Assembly: GCF_002156385.1 (NCBI RefSeq)
Contig: NZ_MVJM01000001.1
Location: 329,573 to 393,572 of the forward strand
Source: Halalkalibacter urbisdiaboli
Lineage (GTDB): Bacteria; Bacillota; Bacilli; Bacillales; Bacillaceae_D
DNA length: 64,000 nucleotides
Direction: 5' to 3'
A model generated the notes under the pieces. The model was not told the origin of the DNA. It did no database searches and saw only the letters and a program-made list of their open reading frames with translations. Positions 1-8,598 of the stretch are shown here, one piece after another (position 1 is the stretch's first letter; each line of letters begins with the position of its first letter). Position numbers and translations under genes: made by a program.

Positions 1-533
1 TGCACAGCTTTTGTTGCAGTGGCTGTAATCGCTAAACAAGGAGGTGTACCGAGCGCTTGTCTTACTTCAGAAAGGCGTAAATAATCCGTTCGGAAATCAT
101 GCCCCCATTGAGATATACAGTGTGCCTCATCAATAACAAAATAGGAAATCTTTACTTGTTGCAATCGATTTTGAAACAAACGAGATTGTAGCATTTCAGG
201 TGAAGTGTAAATCATTTTATACGTGTGTAATTGCTGAAGTAGTATGTCTCGCTCACGTGGATTTGTAAAGCTATTAATTGCAGCTACAGCTTTAATTCCC
301 TCACTTTTCAATTGTTGAACTTGATCCTCCATTAACGATAATAACGGTGAAACGACAACCATCAAGCCATCAGATAACAACGCCGGAAGCTGATAACATA
401 TTGATTTCCCCGTACCCGTTGGAAGCATTGCTAGCACATCAGCTCCTGACAAAACCGCTTCAATAATTTCTTTTTGGCCTGAGCGGAAGCTGGAATAGCC
501 AAACCATGTATATAATGCATCCTCAAGATTCAT
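1..533 (-). CDS. recQ: ATP-dependent DNA helicase RecQ (N-terminal part; cut by window edge)
   Basis: This is the N-terminal ~177 residues of a superfamily 2 DNA helicase that unwinds DNA 3'-5' during repair and recombination. Seen directly: start ATG at 533, an N-terminus resembling RecQ (LYTWFGYSSFRSGQKEII), a Walker A motif MLPTGTGKS about 40 residues in, and a DEAH box followed by CISQWGHDFR coded near positions 82-125, which is the RecQ signature. The reading frame stays open to the left edge, so the gene continues outside the window. It overlaps the end of ypbB by 11 nt, so the two are translationally coupled, as for the RecS/YpbB pair in B. subtilis. Whether this is the short RecS-type or a full-length RecQ cannot be decided from the part visible. 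Confidence 0.93.
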   Translation of the reverse strand, partial: MNLEDALYTWFGYSSFRSGQKEIIEAVLSGADVLAMLPTGTGKSICYQLPALLSDGLMVVVSPLLSLMEDQVQQLKSEGIKAVAAINSFTNPRERDILLQQLHTYKMIYTSPEMLQSRLFQNRLQQVKISYFVIDEAHCISQWGHDFRTDYLRLSEVRQALGTPPCLAITATATKAV

Positions 534-1587
534 CTGGCACCCCCCCCCTTGTTAACGTTAGGCGAATCATGAAATAACTTACCTCTTCCCTAACCTGACG
601 TTTTATATCACGGAGCTTCCGTGTATGTAAGTGATGTGCTGCTCTATAAATCTCCTTCTGTGTTTTTACGTCAACAAAATAATCAATATTAAAGCTTCGG
701 TCATATAGAGCTACCTCAACAAGATGATCTTCAATCGTCGCCTGCTTAAGCTTCCTAATATTAGCTATTTTTTCAACTGTCATTCCTTGCTTTAAATAAT
801 TTAACGTTTCTTTTGCCGAATCAGTTAATGGGATGAAAGCAGCGAAATCAGCACCAAATTTTGCTAAGGCTGGATAGGTGTTTTTTTCATCTACAATCAT
901 TTTCAAAAGTTGATGCAAACAAGCTTGGTGGAGAAGATACGCTTCATCACTCGGTAATTTCAACTTATAAGCTACTTGCTCTAATGTAGCCCCTATACGA
1001 ATGACACTGCTAAGCTGATAAGTAAATAAATAGGCCTGCTCTTCCTTACATTGCATTAAGAACTGTTGACATTCATGATAAAGCGTCATCAACTCTTCAG
1101 CCCTCTCTTGTTTAGTTCTAGGTAGATTCTGCTTCACCCATTGTTGGATTCGTTTATTTTGTGTAATCGGGAAAAAACGAGTATGATTCTCTTGCATATG
1201 AGTCAGCGTCTGTACATATAAAGTGAACCGTAGCCAAAATGTCGATGCTTGTTGATGATAATACCAGCCTTGGAGATCGTTTAAATATGGCCGTTGTTGA
1301 TGATACTCAGCTATTAATTCGTTCCCTTTATCTCGAACCTCTACGTGCTCTTCTCCAATTCTTTTAAGTAATCCCTTCTTCTCAAGCTCAAAAACCATCT
1401 TTGGAACATCATCTCTTTTCAAATCTGGTAGGAGCCCGAAATAAGGTAATACCGAAAACAAATGACCATCTTGTATCGTTTGGGCTGATTTTTTCCCTTG
1501 TAATAAATGATACGCTCCATAAATTGAACGTTCTTGCCCAAGGGCAGCAATAACCGTTAAAAAAAGAGCTTCTGTCATTTTTATCAT
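523..1587 (-). CDS. ypbB: YpbB family protein, helicase-associated helix-turn-helix
   Basis: This 354-residue soluble protein is encoded immediately upstream of recQ and overlaps it by 11 nt. The only recognisable part is the C-terminal ~90 residues (SAKETLNYLKQGMTVEKIANIRKL and following), which look like the HTH_40 domain often found at the C-terminus of RecQ helicases. The rest is helical with no motif I recognise. In B. subtilis ypbB sits next to recS in the same order, so a role as a helicase accessory or DNA-binding subunit is likely, but this is inferred from context. The start is either ATG 1587 or the ATG three codons later. No promoter is obvious; the start lies about 250 bp from the divergent fer gene. 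Confidence 0.8.
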   Translation of the reverse strand: MIKMTEALFLTVIAALGQERSIYGAYHLLQGKKSAQTIQDGHLFSVLPYFGLLPDLKRDDVPKMVFELEKKGLLKRIGEEHVEVRDKGNELIAEYHQQRPYLNDLQGWYYHQQASTFWLRFTLYVQTLTHMQENHTRFFPITQNKRIQQWVKQNLPRTKQERAEELMTLYHECQQFLMQCKEEQAYLFTYQLSSVIRIGATLEQVAYKLKLPSDEAYLLHQACLHQLLKMIVDEKNTYPALAKFGADFAAFIPLTDSAKETLNYLKQGMTVEKIANIRKLKQATIEDHLVEVALYDRSFNIDYFVDVKTQKEIYRAAHHLHTRKLRDIKRQVREEVSYFMIRLTLTRGGVPDES

Positions 1588-1704
1588 TCTATATCACCTA
1601 AAATTCTTTATTCTTATTGTAACAAATTCTTTTTTATTGACGTATAATCAGTTTCACTTATGATAATAATAAATCATTTTAATTGAAAACTTGTTTGCAA
1701 TTTG

Positions 1705-1733
1705 TTGAAAAAAAACCCGTTCCACTTTACAAT
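1705..1733 (+). promoter_or_regulatory. Sigma-A-like promoter for fer
   Basis: A -35 box TTGAAA (1705-1710) and a -10 box TACAAT (1728-1733) are separated by 17 bp. They lie about 110 bp upstream of the fer start codon and face fer. The 5' untranslated stretch contains a small hairpin (AGTGG...CCACT, about 1768-1789). A second possible promoter lies upstream (TTGACG 1637-1642, TATGAT 1659-1664, 16 bp spacing). This is pattern matching only. Confidence 0.55.
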
Positions 1734-1781
1734 AGATTAGTGAAAAGAGGTTATACTCTTAAAGAAGTAGTGGACGGCTAA

Positions 1782-2090
<309 letters not shown>

Positions 2091-2098
2091 ATAAAAAG

Positions 2099-2133
2099 CG
2101 AGGGAGGCCATATTCATGGCCTCCCTTTTTTTA
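2099..2133. terminator. Bidirectional terminator between fer and the EAL gene
   Basis: GGGAGGCCA and TGGCCTCCC form a 9-bp stem with a 6-nt loop, followed by seven T on the plus strand. On the minus strand the hairpin is followed by GCTTTTTATTTAT. It ends fer and the convergent EAL gene, whose stop codon starts at 2133. Confidence 0.85.
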
Positions 2134-3180
2134 GCAACAATTTGCCTGCAGAATATGCTCACGAAATCCTCTAGCTAACACTTTACCATACATCGGGACG
2201 GTTGACTTATTTAAAGATGATTTTGTAATGAGACCTACTACCCGACCGCGCTCAATCATCGCAACCTTCTGTTCCTCTGGATAAAGCGCAAAATACTCCT
2301 CTAAATCTTTTCTAGTCGACTGTTCAAAAAAGATTTTTAACGTTCCTAATTCGCATTCTTCAACTGCCAGACGTTGAATTAGCTTACTCGTCATATCATT
2401 AATTTTGCCACCTGGAAACTGCGGGCGACTTAAAAAATAACCTTGGGCATAATCAACCCCAAGTCGCATTAAAGTTAGTAATTCATCTTTCGTTTCAATT
2501 CCTTCTGCTATTACTTTACTATTCATTTGTTTCGCAAACGTAATAAATGCTTGTACTATGGCTTCCTTCGTTGGAAGCTTATCTATGTCTGAAATGAGAG
2601 AACGATCAATTTTTATGTAATCAGGTTCAATCTCAGTAATCGCCTGAAGGGAGGAATAACCAGCTCCCGCATCATCAATCGCTACTTTATAACCCTGTGC
2701 CCGGTAATGAGTAAGTACTTTTTTAAACGCCTTAAAGTCTTTAATAGCACTTCTTTCTGTAATCTCAAAAACAATATCACTTGGTTCAAGGTTAAATTTT
2801 TCTAAAAGCTTACTCGTATATCCCGGTGTAAAATTCGGATCATAAATCACATGCGAATTAATATTGATAAATAACTTTTGGTCAGCTGAGATCCAAGGTC
2901 TGCTCCTCTCAATTGCTAACTCTCTTGTTACTCTCTCTAAATTATACAGTTGGTCCGATTGTTCTGCATATGTAAATAAATCTAAAGGATTTAAAAATAA
3001 ACTACGACTATCCGGCCTAGATAACCCTTCGTATCCAACAATGTTAGCTGTATTTAAACAAACGATTGGTTGGTAATATGAGCGAAGCTGCTTCTCTTTA
3101 ATGATTCGCTTCAATTCAACATCATAAAGATGTTCATATCCCTTTTCACTCTTCTCTCCCATCAATTCCAGCACTTCCAT
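2131..3180 (-). CDS. EAL-domain c-di-GMP phosphodiesterase with C-terminal CBS-like remnant
   Basis: This cytosolic protein of 349 residues probably hydrolyses cyclic di-GMP to pGpG. The EAL domain spans about residues 30-255. The signature is EGL at 51-53, and the metal and catalytic residues are all present: Asn108, Glu139 (EITER), Asp169-Asp170 (DDAGAGYSS), Lys190, Glu226 (EGIE) and Gln246 (QGYFLSRP). It therefore looks enzymatically competent. There is no GGDEF domain and no membrane segment. The last ~90 residues (ERGRVVGLITKSSL) resemble half of a CBS domain and may sense a ligand. It is monocistronic, convergent with fer, with the start at ATG 3180. Its biological role cannot be read from the neighbours. 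Confidence 0.85.
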   Translation of the reverse strand: MEVLELMGEKSEKGYEHLYDVELKRIIKEKQLRSYYQPIVCLNTANIVGYEGLSRPDSRSLFLNPLDLFTYAEQSDQLYNLERVTRELAIERSRPWISADQKLFININSHVIYDPNFTPGYTSKLLEKFNLEPSDIVFEITERSAIKDFKAFKKVLTHYRAQGYKVAIDDAGAGYSSLQAITEIEPDYIKIDRSLISDIDKLPTKEAIVQAFITFAKQMNSKVIAEGIETKDELLTLMRLGVDYAQGYFLSRPQFPGGKINDMTSKLIQRLAVEECELGTLKIFFEQSTRKDLEEYFALYPEEQKVAMIERGRVVGLITKSSLNKSTVPMYGKVLARGFREHILQANCC

Positions 3181-3302
3181 ACAGATGTCTCCTTTTCTCT
3201 CTATTTCTCTAATTTCTTTCTATATGTTAAATATAGCAATCAAAATTAAAGGATTTGTTAAGGAAATGTAAATTTTCCAAAAATTTTTAGAGATTTTGTC
3301 GT

Positions 3303-3349
3303 AAAAAAGAGAATATCCCCAAAGGTTAAATACCTATTGGAATATTCTC
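3303..3349 (-). terminator. Terminator of the GntR-type regulator gene
   Basis: GAGAATATCC (3309-3318) pairs with GGAATATTCTC (3339-3349). Read on the minus strand, the hairpin is followed by TTTTTTAC (3308-3301). It lies about 70 bp downstream of the regulator stop codon. Confidence 0.75.
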
Positions 3350-3421
3350 GAAATAAGAATGGTACGTGAATACGCTGATGGTTATACAGTGATAGTCAAC
3401 AAAAAGACCCTTAAACATATG

Positions 3422-4141
3422 TTAACTCCTAGTATCAAACATGGCTTTTTCAACACCTGAAATGTGAATCATCATCATCTGGTAAGCACGGTCTGCATCT
3501 TGATTTTTTAACGCCTCATAAATATGCCAATGCTCATTATAAAGCTGTGTTAACCTTTCAGGCTCTGAGTAAAAAAATACTTTTCTCGCTTCTCTTAGAG
3601 CTACATGCATCGTATCGGAAACAACCTCTAAAAATTGATTCAGCATTTGATTTTTTGTAGCGGAAACAACCGCTAAATGGAACTCGACATCTGCCTTTTC
3701 TCCTAGCTCCCCATCACCTTCTGCACGCTTCATCTCATGAAGAATCGCTTCAATTTTCAACAAATCTTCATTGCTCCGATTTAAAGCAGCTAACGATGCT
3801 GCACCAGTTTCGACAATTTTACGAATTTCAAATAACTGTCTAACATCCTCTTGCTTCATAAATTCAACTGATGGGATGACAAGACTTGCAATATCATGAT
3901 GAATTCGCTTAACGAAGGTGCCTTCCCCTTGTCTAATTTCTACAAGACCAACTGCCTTCAATGCACTTAATGCCTCTCGAATTGCCGAACGACCTACATT
4001 AAAATCCTCTGCTAGCTGTTGAACCGAAGCCAGTCGATCACCTGGTCCAACTTCACCTGACTTTATCATCTCTGTTAACTGCTCTGCCACAATTTCTGAT
4101 ACTTTTTTAGGACGTACATGACGAATCGCCAATGCCTCCAC
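3422..4141 (-). CDS. FadR-subfamily GntR transcriptional regulator (LutR-like)
   Basis: This DNA-binding repressor of 239 residues has an N-terminal winged helix of the GntR family (about residues 10-80; RLASVQQLAEDFNVGRSAIREAL followed by the wing RQGEGTF). It is followed by an all-helical FCD effector domain (about 90-230) with the metal/ligand-type residues DVEFHLAV and a histidine-rich C-terminal part. The layout and length match B. subtilis LutR, repressor of lactate utilisation, but no lut or lactate genes lie next to it here, so the effector and targets are unknown. It is monocistronic, with its own terminator. Start ATG 4141 has a weakly purine-rich upstream stretch (CGAGGTGG). Confidence 0.82.
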   Translation of the reverse strand: MEALAIRHVRPKKVSEIVAEQLTEMIKSGEVGPGDRLASVQQLAEDFNVGRSAIREALSALKAVGLVEIRQGEGTFVKRIHHDIASLVIPSVEFMKQEDVRQLFEIRKIVETGAASLAALNRSNEDLLKIEAILHEMKRAEGDGELGEKADVEFHLAVVSATKNQMLNQFLEVVSDTMHVALREARKVFFYSEPERLTQLYNEHWHIYEALKNQDADRAYQMMMIHISGVEKAMFDTRS

Positions 4142-4277
4142 CTCGTTCTCCTATAAATACACCGTAAATTGTACCGTTGATCGCAAGAATAAGCAACAGA
4201 ATCGTACGGTTTAGCAAGGTAAAATGTGTAGGAGGAAAAAGGGAATCAAAGACCTAAAATATTTTGTACTTTTATTT

Positions 4278-5330
4278 TCAGATGACTAAACCTTCTAATG
4301 CTAGGAGAACATTATTTGACCAAATTTCAGCAAATGCTTTATTTGGCAAAGGATTAGTCCCTATGCCAACCTCAACTGTAAAACCGGGTCGTCCCGTCTC
4401 TTGGATAAACCAATCTTTGTAGCCACCATCACTATCAGCCGTATGCACAGGTAAATATGAACTAACAAGAGCAAGACGTTCAACCATTTGTTTACTACAC
4501 TCTGGCTCCAAACCTCGATAACCCCAATAAATGACCTGCCCTTGAGAATGAAATGCTACTACATGGGCAAAGGCTAGCCTTTTACTTAATCGATAAACGG
4601 CTTTTACTTCCGGCTCGGTTAATGGTTCGGTGCCACTATAATGTCTAGACCAAGGAGTCTGTGGACTTTCCTTTGCTTCAATTTCCCAGCCCGCTGGCCA
4701 CTGATGATTTAAATCAACTCCACGAATATTACTTGACCAATGTTCAAAACGAGTCTCACCCTTATTTATCCGTACCACTTCATCATAATACGGATGATTA
4801 GAATAAATCCCTTGCTGAACAAGTTCGACCCCATCTGGATTGACAAGTGGAACGACAAAAAGCTTAATTTTCTCAAGGACCTCTACTATGTTATAGCCGT
4901 ACCAATCGTTTTGACTCTCATAAGCAGTAGCTAATTCATAAACAAACTTCGTTAAAAACTTAGACGTATGCCACTCGTTCGCGTGCCAACCACCGGAATA
5001 AAAAATTTCCTTTTTACCACGGCCTATTGATAAAGCATAGATAGGCTTCTTCATAACCGAAAAACCAATAACTTCTACTCGAACACCTAGTTTCTTAAAT
5101 GTTGGTATCATCTCATCAAGCTCGTTTGGCCCAAATTCTAGTCTATGGTCAAATAGATCTAGCTTCTGTTGAGGATTTTGGGTGTTCGGGATATGTAAAA
5201 TCATCCCAGGTTGAATATACTCATGTTCAGAGGTTAATCTTGGATTAAATAATACTAAATCAAAAGGACGAATTTGAAACGCATTCGCAACCTTTGCAAC
5301 AGTATCTCCTTGCCTTACTGAATAATTCAC
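4278..5330 (-). CDS. LysM-M14 gamma-D-glutamyl-L-diamino acid endopeptidase
   Basis: This 350-residue zinc carboxypeptidase-fold enzyme cleaves gamma-D-Glu-diaminopimelate bonds in cell-wall or spore-cortex peptides. One LysM motif occupies residues 2-48 (YSVRQGDTVAKVANAF...IQPGMILHIP), followed by the M14 catalytic domain from about 60. Zinc ligands are H116xxE119 (GGWHANEWH) and a later histidine in VVAFHSQGQ; the catalytic glutamate is in FTVEVGIG. The start is GTG 5330: AAGGAGGGAG sits exactly upstream and the LysM begins right there. The longer ORF from 5417 adds 29 residues without family resemblance. There is no signal peptide, as in sporulation endopeptidase I of the B. sphaericus family. 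Members often have two LysM; only one is present. Confidence 0.86.
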   Translation of the reverse strand: MNYSVRQGDTVAKVANAFQIRPFDLVLFNPRLTSEHEYIQPGMILHIPNTQNPQQKLDLFDHRLEFGPNELDEMIPTFKKLGVRVEVIGFSVMKKPIYALSIGRGKKEIFYSGGWHANEWHTSKFLTKFVYELATAYESQNDWYGYNIVEVLEKIKLFVVPLVNPDGVELVQQGIYSNHPYYDEVVRINKGETRFEHWSSNIRGVDLNHQWPAGWEIEAKESPQTPWSRHYSGTEPLTEPEVKAVYRLSKRLAFAHVVAFHSQGQVIYWGYRGLEPECSKQMVERLALVSSYLPVHTADSDGGYKDWFIQETGRPGFTVEVGIGTNPLPNKAFAEIWSNNVLLALEGLVI

Positions 5331-5439
5331 AAAACTCCCTCCTTTCACACTTACATTTATATGATTTTTAAATAGTTCTAGAATTGACGGAAATAGATTA
5401 ATATGATTAGTCATCAAAAAATATATGAATGATTACCAA

Positions 5440-5720
5440 ATTCAAAGAGTTAGAGTTTGCCTGAGACTTGTTTGGTTCATTTTGGATAGCCTCTGAATTG
5501 GTCTACTGAAAAAGAAGGAGTGGGCTACGATTTAATCCGTTATCTTCAAGACCATTCTATGTCAACTCAACACTCAGTGAGGGAAGTAACTATTCTAAAG
5601 CATTCCCTTTATCAGTGCCCTTGAGGCAATGTGCGGAGCCATGGCTGCTTCCTAGCGTGACTTTCAAGGGGATTTTCATTCCCCCCTTATTTTGTTGTAA
5701 TGCTGTCAAATTTAATTGGT
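5440..5720 (+). promoter_or_regulatory. Long structured leader region upstream of serA
   Basis: The ~450 bp between the M14 gene and serA hold no ORF. Visible are a hairpin AGGGAA...TTCCCT (about 5579-5611) and a terminator-like GGGG-ATTTTCATT-CCCC with a following CCTTATTTTG (about 5667-5697). This arrangement would suit a transcription-attenuated leader. I looked for a T-box (no TGGNACCGCG antitermination sequence), SAM, lysine and glycine riboswitch hallmarks and found none. The regulatory assignment is therefore a guess from structure and position. Confidence 0.3.
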
Positions 5721-5726
5721 TTACCA

Positions 5727-5755
5727 TTGACTACGCTTCGGATTAGTTTTACAGT
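5727..5755 (+). promoter_or_regulatory. Sigma-A-like promoter for serA
   Basis: TTGACT (5727-5732) and TACAGT (5750-5755) are separated by 17 bp, placing transcription initiation about 25 bp before the serA start codon. The ribosome binding site AAGGAGG is at 5772-5778. If used, this promoter bypasses the upstream structured leader. Confidence 0.5.
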
Positions 5756-5784
5756 GAAAAAAAAAGCCAATAAGGAGGCAGAAC

Positions 5785-7404
5785 ATGAATGAGCAAACTG
5801 TTGTAGACACGAATTCTAACCATCTGAAGACGAAATACCGTATTCTTGTTTCAGACGCCATGAGTAAAGAAGGCTTACAACCTTTACTCGAAAATGACAA
5901 AGTTGAATGTATTGAGCAGTATGTTGATGATGTGGAAGACCTTTCGACCATAGATGCTCTTCTTGTGCGAAGTGCAACAAAGGTAACAGAAGAAGTACTT
6001 TCACAAATGCCTAACCTTAAGATTGTTGCCCGCGCCGGTGTTGGTGTCGATAATATTGACCTTGAGGCTGCGACAAAACATGGTGTAGTCGTAGTTAACG
6101 CTCCTGACGGAAATACAATATCTACAGCAGAGCACACTTTTGCTATGATTTGTTCATTACTTCGCAAAATTCCACAAGCAAGTGCTTCCATTAAAGCAGG
6201 TGAATGGAATCGTAAAGGTTTCCAGGGCTCTGAGCTTCGTGGTAAAACGCTAGGCATTATTGGTTTTGGACGTATTGGTACACAAATCGCTCAGCGGGCA
6301 AAAGCATTTGAAATGCCACTTCTCGTCTTTGATCCGTTTTTAACAAAAGCACGTGCCGAAAAAATCGGCGTAACTCCTGCCACACTTGATGAAGTGTTAG
6401 CTAACTCGGACATTATTACAGTTCACACACCTTTAACGAAAGAAACAAAAGGATTACTTGGAATGAAGAACATTGCCAAAACAAAAAAAGGTGTATTTCT
6501 CGTTAACTGTGCACGTGGCGGAATTATTGACGAACAAGCGTTAAAGCACTATTTATCTAACGGGCATATCGCTGGTGCTGCACTTGACGTATTTGAAGAA
6601 GAGCCAGCAACAGACCGTGAGTTAATTGCTTTCCCTAACGTTATTGCTACTCCACATATTGCGGCTTCAACAAAGGAAGCTCAATTAAATGTCGCATCAC
6701 AAGTTTCAGAAGAAGTATTAAATTTTTTACAAGGACAGCCTGCTATTAATTCCATTAACCTACCAACACTTTCTAAAGAAGTATATGAAAAAGTTAAACC
6801 CTTTTATGAGCTTGCTAAAAAAATGGGGAACATTCTTTCACAGGTTATGCGTACACCCGTTCAAGAAATCGAAGTATTCTATGGCGGCACGGTAAGAGAA
6901 TTGGAAACATCGATTACAACTAGAAGTTTAATGGCTGGCTTCCTTCAGCCACGAGTCGATGCTGCTGTTAATGATGTCAATGCTTCTCTTATTGCAAAGG
7001 AGCGCGGAATTAACTACGGTGAAAAACATGTTGATAGCACATATGGGTATTCTAATATTATTCATGCTGTTGTGACAGGTGAAGAACGCACGTTTGAACT
7101 TAAAGGGACTTTCATTAAAGAATATGGTGCTCGTATTGTGAATGTAAATGGTTTTAACGTTGATTTTGTTCCAGAAGGTCATCTAATTTACATTCAACAC
7201 AATGACCGACCAGGTGTTATCGGCCGGATGGGACAACTCCTTGCAGAACATAATGTAAACATTGCAACCATGCAAGTCGGTCGTAAAAAAGAAGGCGGAG
7301 AAGCGATTATGATGCTTGCGGTTGATAAATTAGTGGAAGATACCGTACTTGAGGCATTAATTGAAATAGAAGATATCCATTTTGCAGATAAAATTGAATG
7401 CTAA
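5785..7404 (+). CDS. serA: D-3-phosphoglycerate dehydrogenase
   Basis: This enzyme makes 3-phosphohydroxypyruvate from 3-phosphoglycerate with NAD+, the first committed step of serine biosynthesis. It has 539 residues. The substrate-binding and Rossmann domains (about 20-330) show the NAD motif GIIGFGRIGTQIA, the catalytic arginine in NCARGGIID, the glutamate in DVFEEEPA and the histidine in ATPHIAAST. They are followed by an intervening domain and a C-terminal ACT domain (about 460-539; RPGVIGRMGQLLAEHNVNIA), which binds serine for feedback inhibition in this family. The start ATG 5785 is fixed by AAGGAGG six bases upstream; it gives about 15 more N-terminal residues than most homologues. 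It is monocistronic. Its terminator appears to be interrupted by an insertion. Confidence 0.96.
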   Translation: MNEQTVVDTNSNHLKTKYRILVSDAMSKEGLQPLLENDKVECIEQYVDDVEDLSTIDALLVRSATKVTEEVLSQMPNLKIVARAGVGVDNIDLEAATKHGVVVVNAPDGNTISTAEHTFAMICSLLRKIPQASASIKAGEWNRKGFQGSELRGKTLGIIGFGRIGTQIAQRAKAFEMPLLVFDPFLTKARAEKIGVTPATLDEVLANSDIITVHTPLTKETKGLLGMKNIAKTKKGVFLVNCARGGIIDEQALKHYLSNGHIAGAALDVFEEEPATDRELIAFPNVIATPHIAASTKEAQLNVASQVSEEVLNFLQGQPAINSINLPTLSKEVYEKVKPFYELAKKMGNILSQVMRTPVQEIEVFYGGTVRELETSITTRSLMAGFLQPRVDAAVNDVNASLIAKERGINYGEKHVDSTYGYSNIIHAVVTGEERTFELKGTFIKEYGARIVNVNGFNVDFVPEGHLIYIQHNDRPGVIGRMGQLLAEHNVNIATMQVGRKKEGGEAIMMLAVDKLVEDTVLEALIEIEDIHFADKIEC

Positions 7405-7427
7405 AAAAAAGCTGCTATGCCGCTTTC

Positions 7428-7480
7428 AGCTTGTCGACAAAGTCTCTATAACGAGACAGTCGACAAGCTTTTGTATTTTT
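7428..7480 (+). terminator. Very stable hairpin with T-rich tail at the left end of the insertion
   Basis: AGCTTGTCGAC (7428-7438) pairs perfectly with GTCGACAAGCT (7459-7469). An inner stem GTCTC/GAGAC is nested inside, and TTTTGTATTTTTG follows. It could stop serA transcription and shield the element, or be part of the element end. Confidence 0.7.
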
Positions 7481-7495
7481 GTGGGGTTGCCATGA

Positions 7496-7668
7496 TAAGA
7501 CGCTTCGAATCCGCTCCCGGGATGGGGGGCACGCTTTCCGCAGGCGGGCGTGGAACTAACCGGCTCCGCCGGTGGATTTCCACCTGCCCTTTCCTCCTGC
7601 AGGAGTCGGCCCTCCCATCCCGTCCGCTTTTTCAGAGGAGAAATACGGGTCCACTTCCTTTTTAACAT
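7496..7668. repeat. GC-rich dispersed repeat inside the insertion
   Basis: This is a strikingly GC-rich island in AT-rich DNA, containing CGCTTTCCGCAGGCGGGCG, CCGGCTCCGCCGG and CTCCTGCAGGAGTCGGCCC. Sequences of this type occur as noncoding dispersed repeats in many Bacillaceae genomes. It is flanked by two imperfect copies of GAGACAGTYGAC (7453-7464 and 7687-7698), so it may itself have been inserted into or duplicated within the IS end. Open frames through it on both strands are composition artefacts. Confidence 0.55.
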
Positions 7669-7767
7669 CCTCTATCTCACAAATGCGAGACAGTTGACTG
7701 TTTTTTTTCTATAATACGGATGAGTGGAAAACGGAAAAAAAGCCCTTACCTCTCTCGAAGAAGGAGT

Positions 7768-8546
7768 CGACGAGGGAGATCAAAGAGAGTACAACGGATC
7801 CTGAAAGTGGTTACTATGTCAAAAGCGAACGTGAAAAGATGTTAGCTATAGTTATCACACAGCTTGTGACCGAAATCGTTTCGTCTTAGGAACGATTGTG
7901 ACTCCTGCCAATGTCCATGATAGTCAAGTATTTCACAAATTATTTGATCAACTAAAAGAGAAAGTGACCAAACCTCAAGTGGTTGCAGTAGATGCTGGAT
8001 ACAAGACACCGAGTATTGCAAAAAAACTTCTAGATGAGGCAACACAACACGAGCTGTCATGCCGTATAAACGTCCAATGACGCCTCCAAGCTATTTCCAA
8101 AACACCAGTTTGTTTATAATGAGTACTATGATTGTTACATATGTCCAGGAGAGCAGATTCTCCCATATCGAACCACAAACCGAGACGGATATCGAGAGTA
8201 CATATCGAATCCATCCATTTGTAAGGACTGTCCTGTGTTACACCAATGTACGAAAAGTAAAAACCATCAGAAGCTAGTTTTACGGTACATTTGGCAGGAT
8301 GCCTTAGATGAGGCTGAACACTTGCGACATACAGATTTAAATAAAGAGATTTACGCGAAGCGGAAGGAAACCATCGAACGCGTCTTTGCCGATCTCAAAC
8401 AGAAGCATGGTTTGCGTTGGACCAATCTAAGGGTTGGAAAAAAATTCAATGCAGGCCATGCTTGTTTTCACTTCCATGAACCTGAAGAAGTTAGCGAATT
8501 GGCACTGGAGAAACACTCATCCTTCAGTGTCACCAACCACAAATAA
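7768..8546 (+). pseudogene. IS1182-family transposase, truncated and frameshifted
   Basis: These are remains of a DDE transposase. Translating in successive frames gives recognisable IS1182-type pieces: ESTTDPESGYYVKSEREKM, then after a shift near 7843 YSYHTACDRNRFVLGTIVTP and VVAVDAGYKTPS (second catalytic Asp), then after a shift near 8098 the cysteine cluster YICPGEQ...CKDCPVLHQCTKSK and KETIERVFADLKQKHG (catalytic Glu). A further shift near 8432 moves the ending, MQAMLVFTSMNLKKLANW, to another frame. The N-terminal half with the first catalytic Asp is missing. At least three frameshifts make it non-functional. About 250 of an expected ~450-500 residues remain. Confidence 0.88.
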
Positions 8547-8564
8547 GCAAAATTACGTAAAAAT

Positions 8565-8598
8565 GCCTTTGAGAATCTTTTCTCAAAGGCGTTTTATC
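8565..8598 (+). terminator. Right-end hairpin of the IS remnant
   Basis: GCCTTTGAGA (8565-8574) pairs with TCTCAAAGGC (8581-8590), followed by GTTTTATC. It lies directly after the transposase remnant and resembles the transcription stop at the end of IS1182-type elements. Confidence 0.7.

Noticed and set aside
5331..5417. N-terminal extension of the M14 peptidase
   Set aside because: The strong ribosome site AAGGAGGGAG lies before GTG 5330, and the LysM motif starts there. The 29 extra residues have no signal peptide character.
5440..5784. T-box leader for serA
   Set aside because: The TGGNACCGCG antiterminator sequence and the specifier stem pattern are absent.
5721..6257. 178-residue open frame antisense to the start of serA
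   Set aside because: The serA frame is unambiguous here, and the antisense peptide shows no family features.
7417..7668. Open frames of ~80 residues on both strands in the GC-rich block
   Set aside because: They overlap each other on a GC-rich noncoding repeat and have no protein family resemblance or ribosome sites. The composition explains the open frames.
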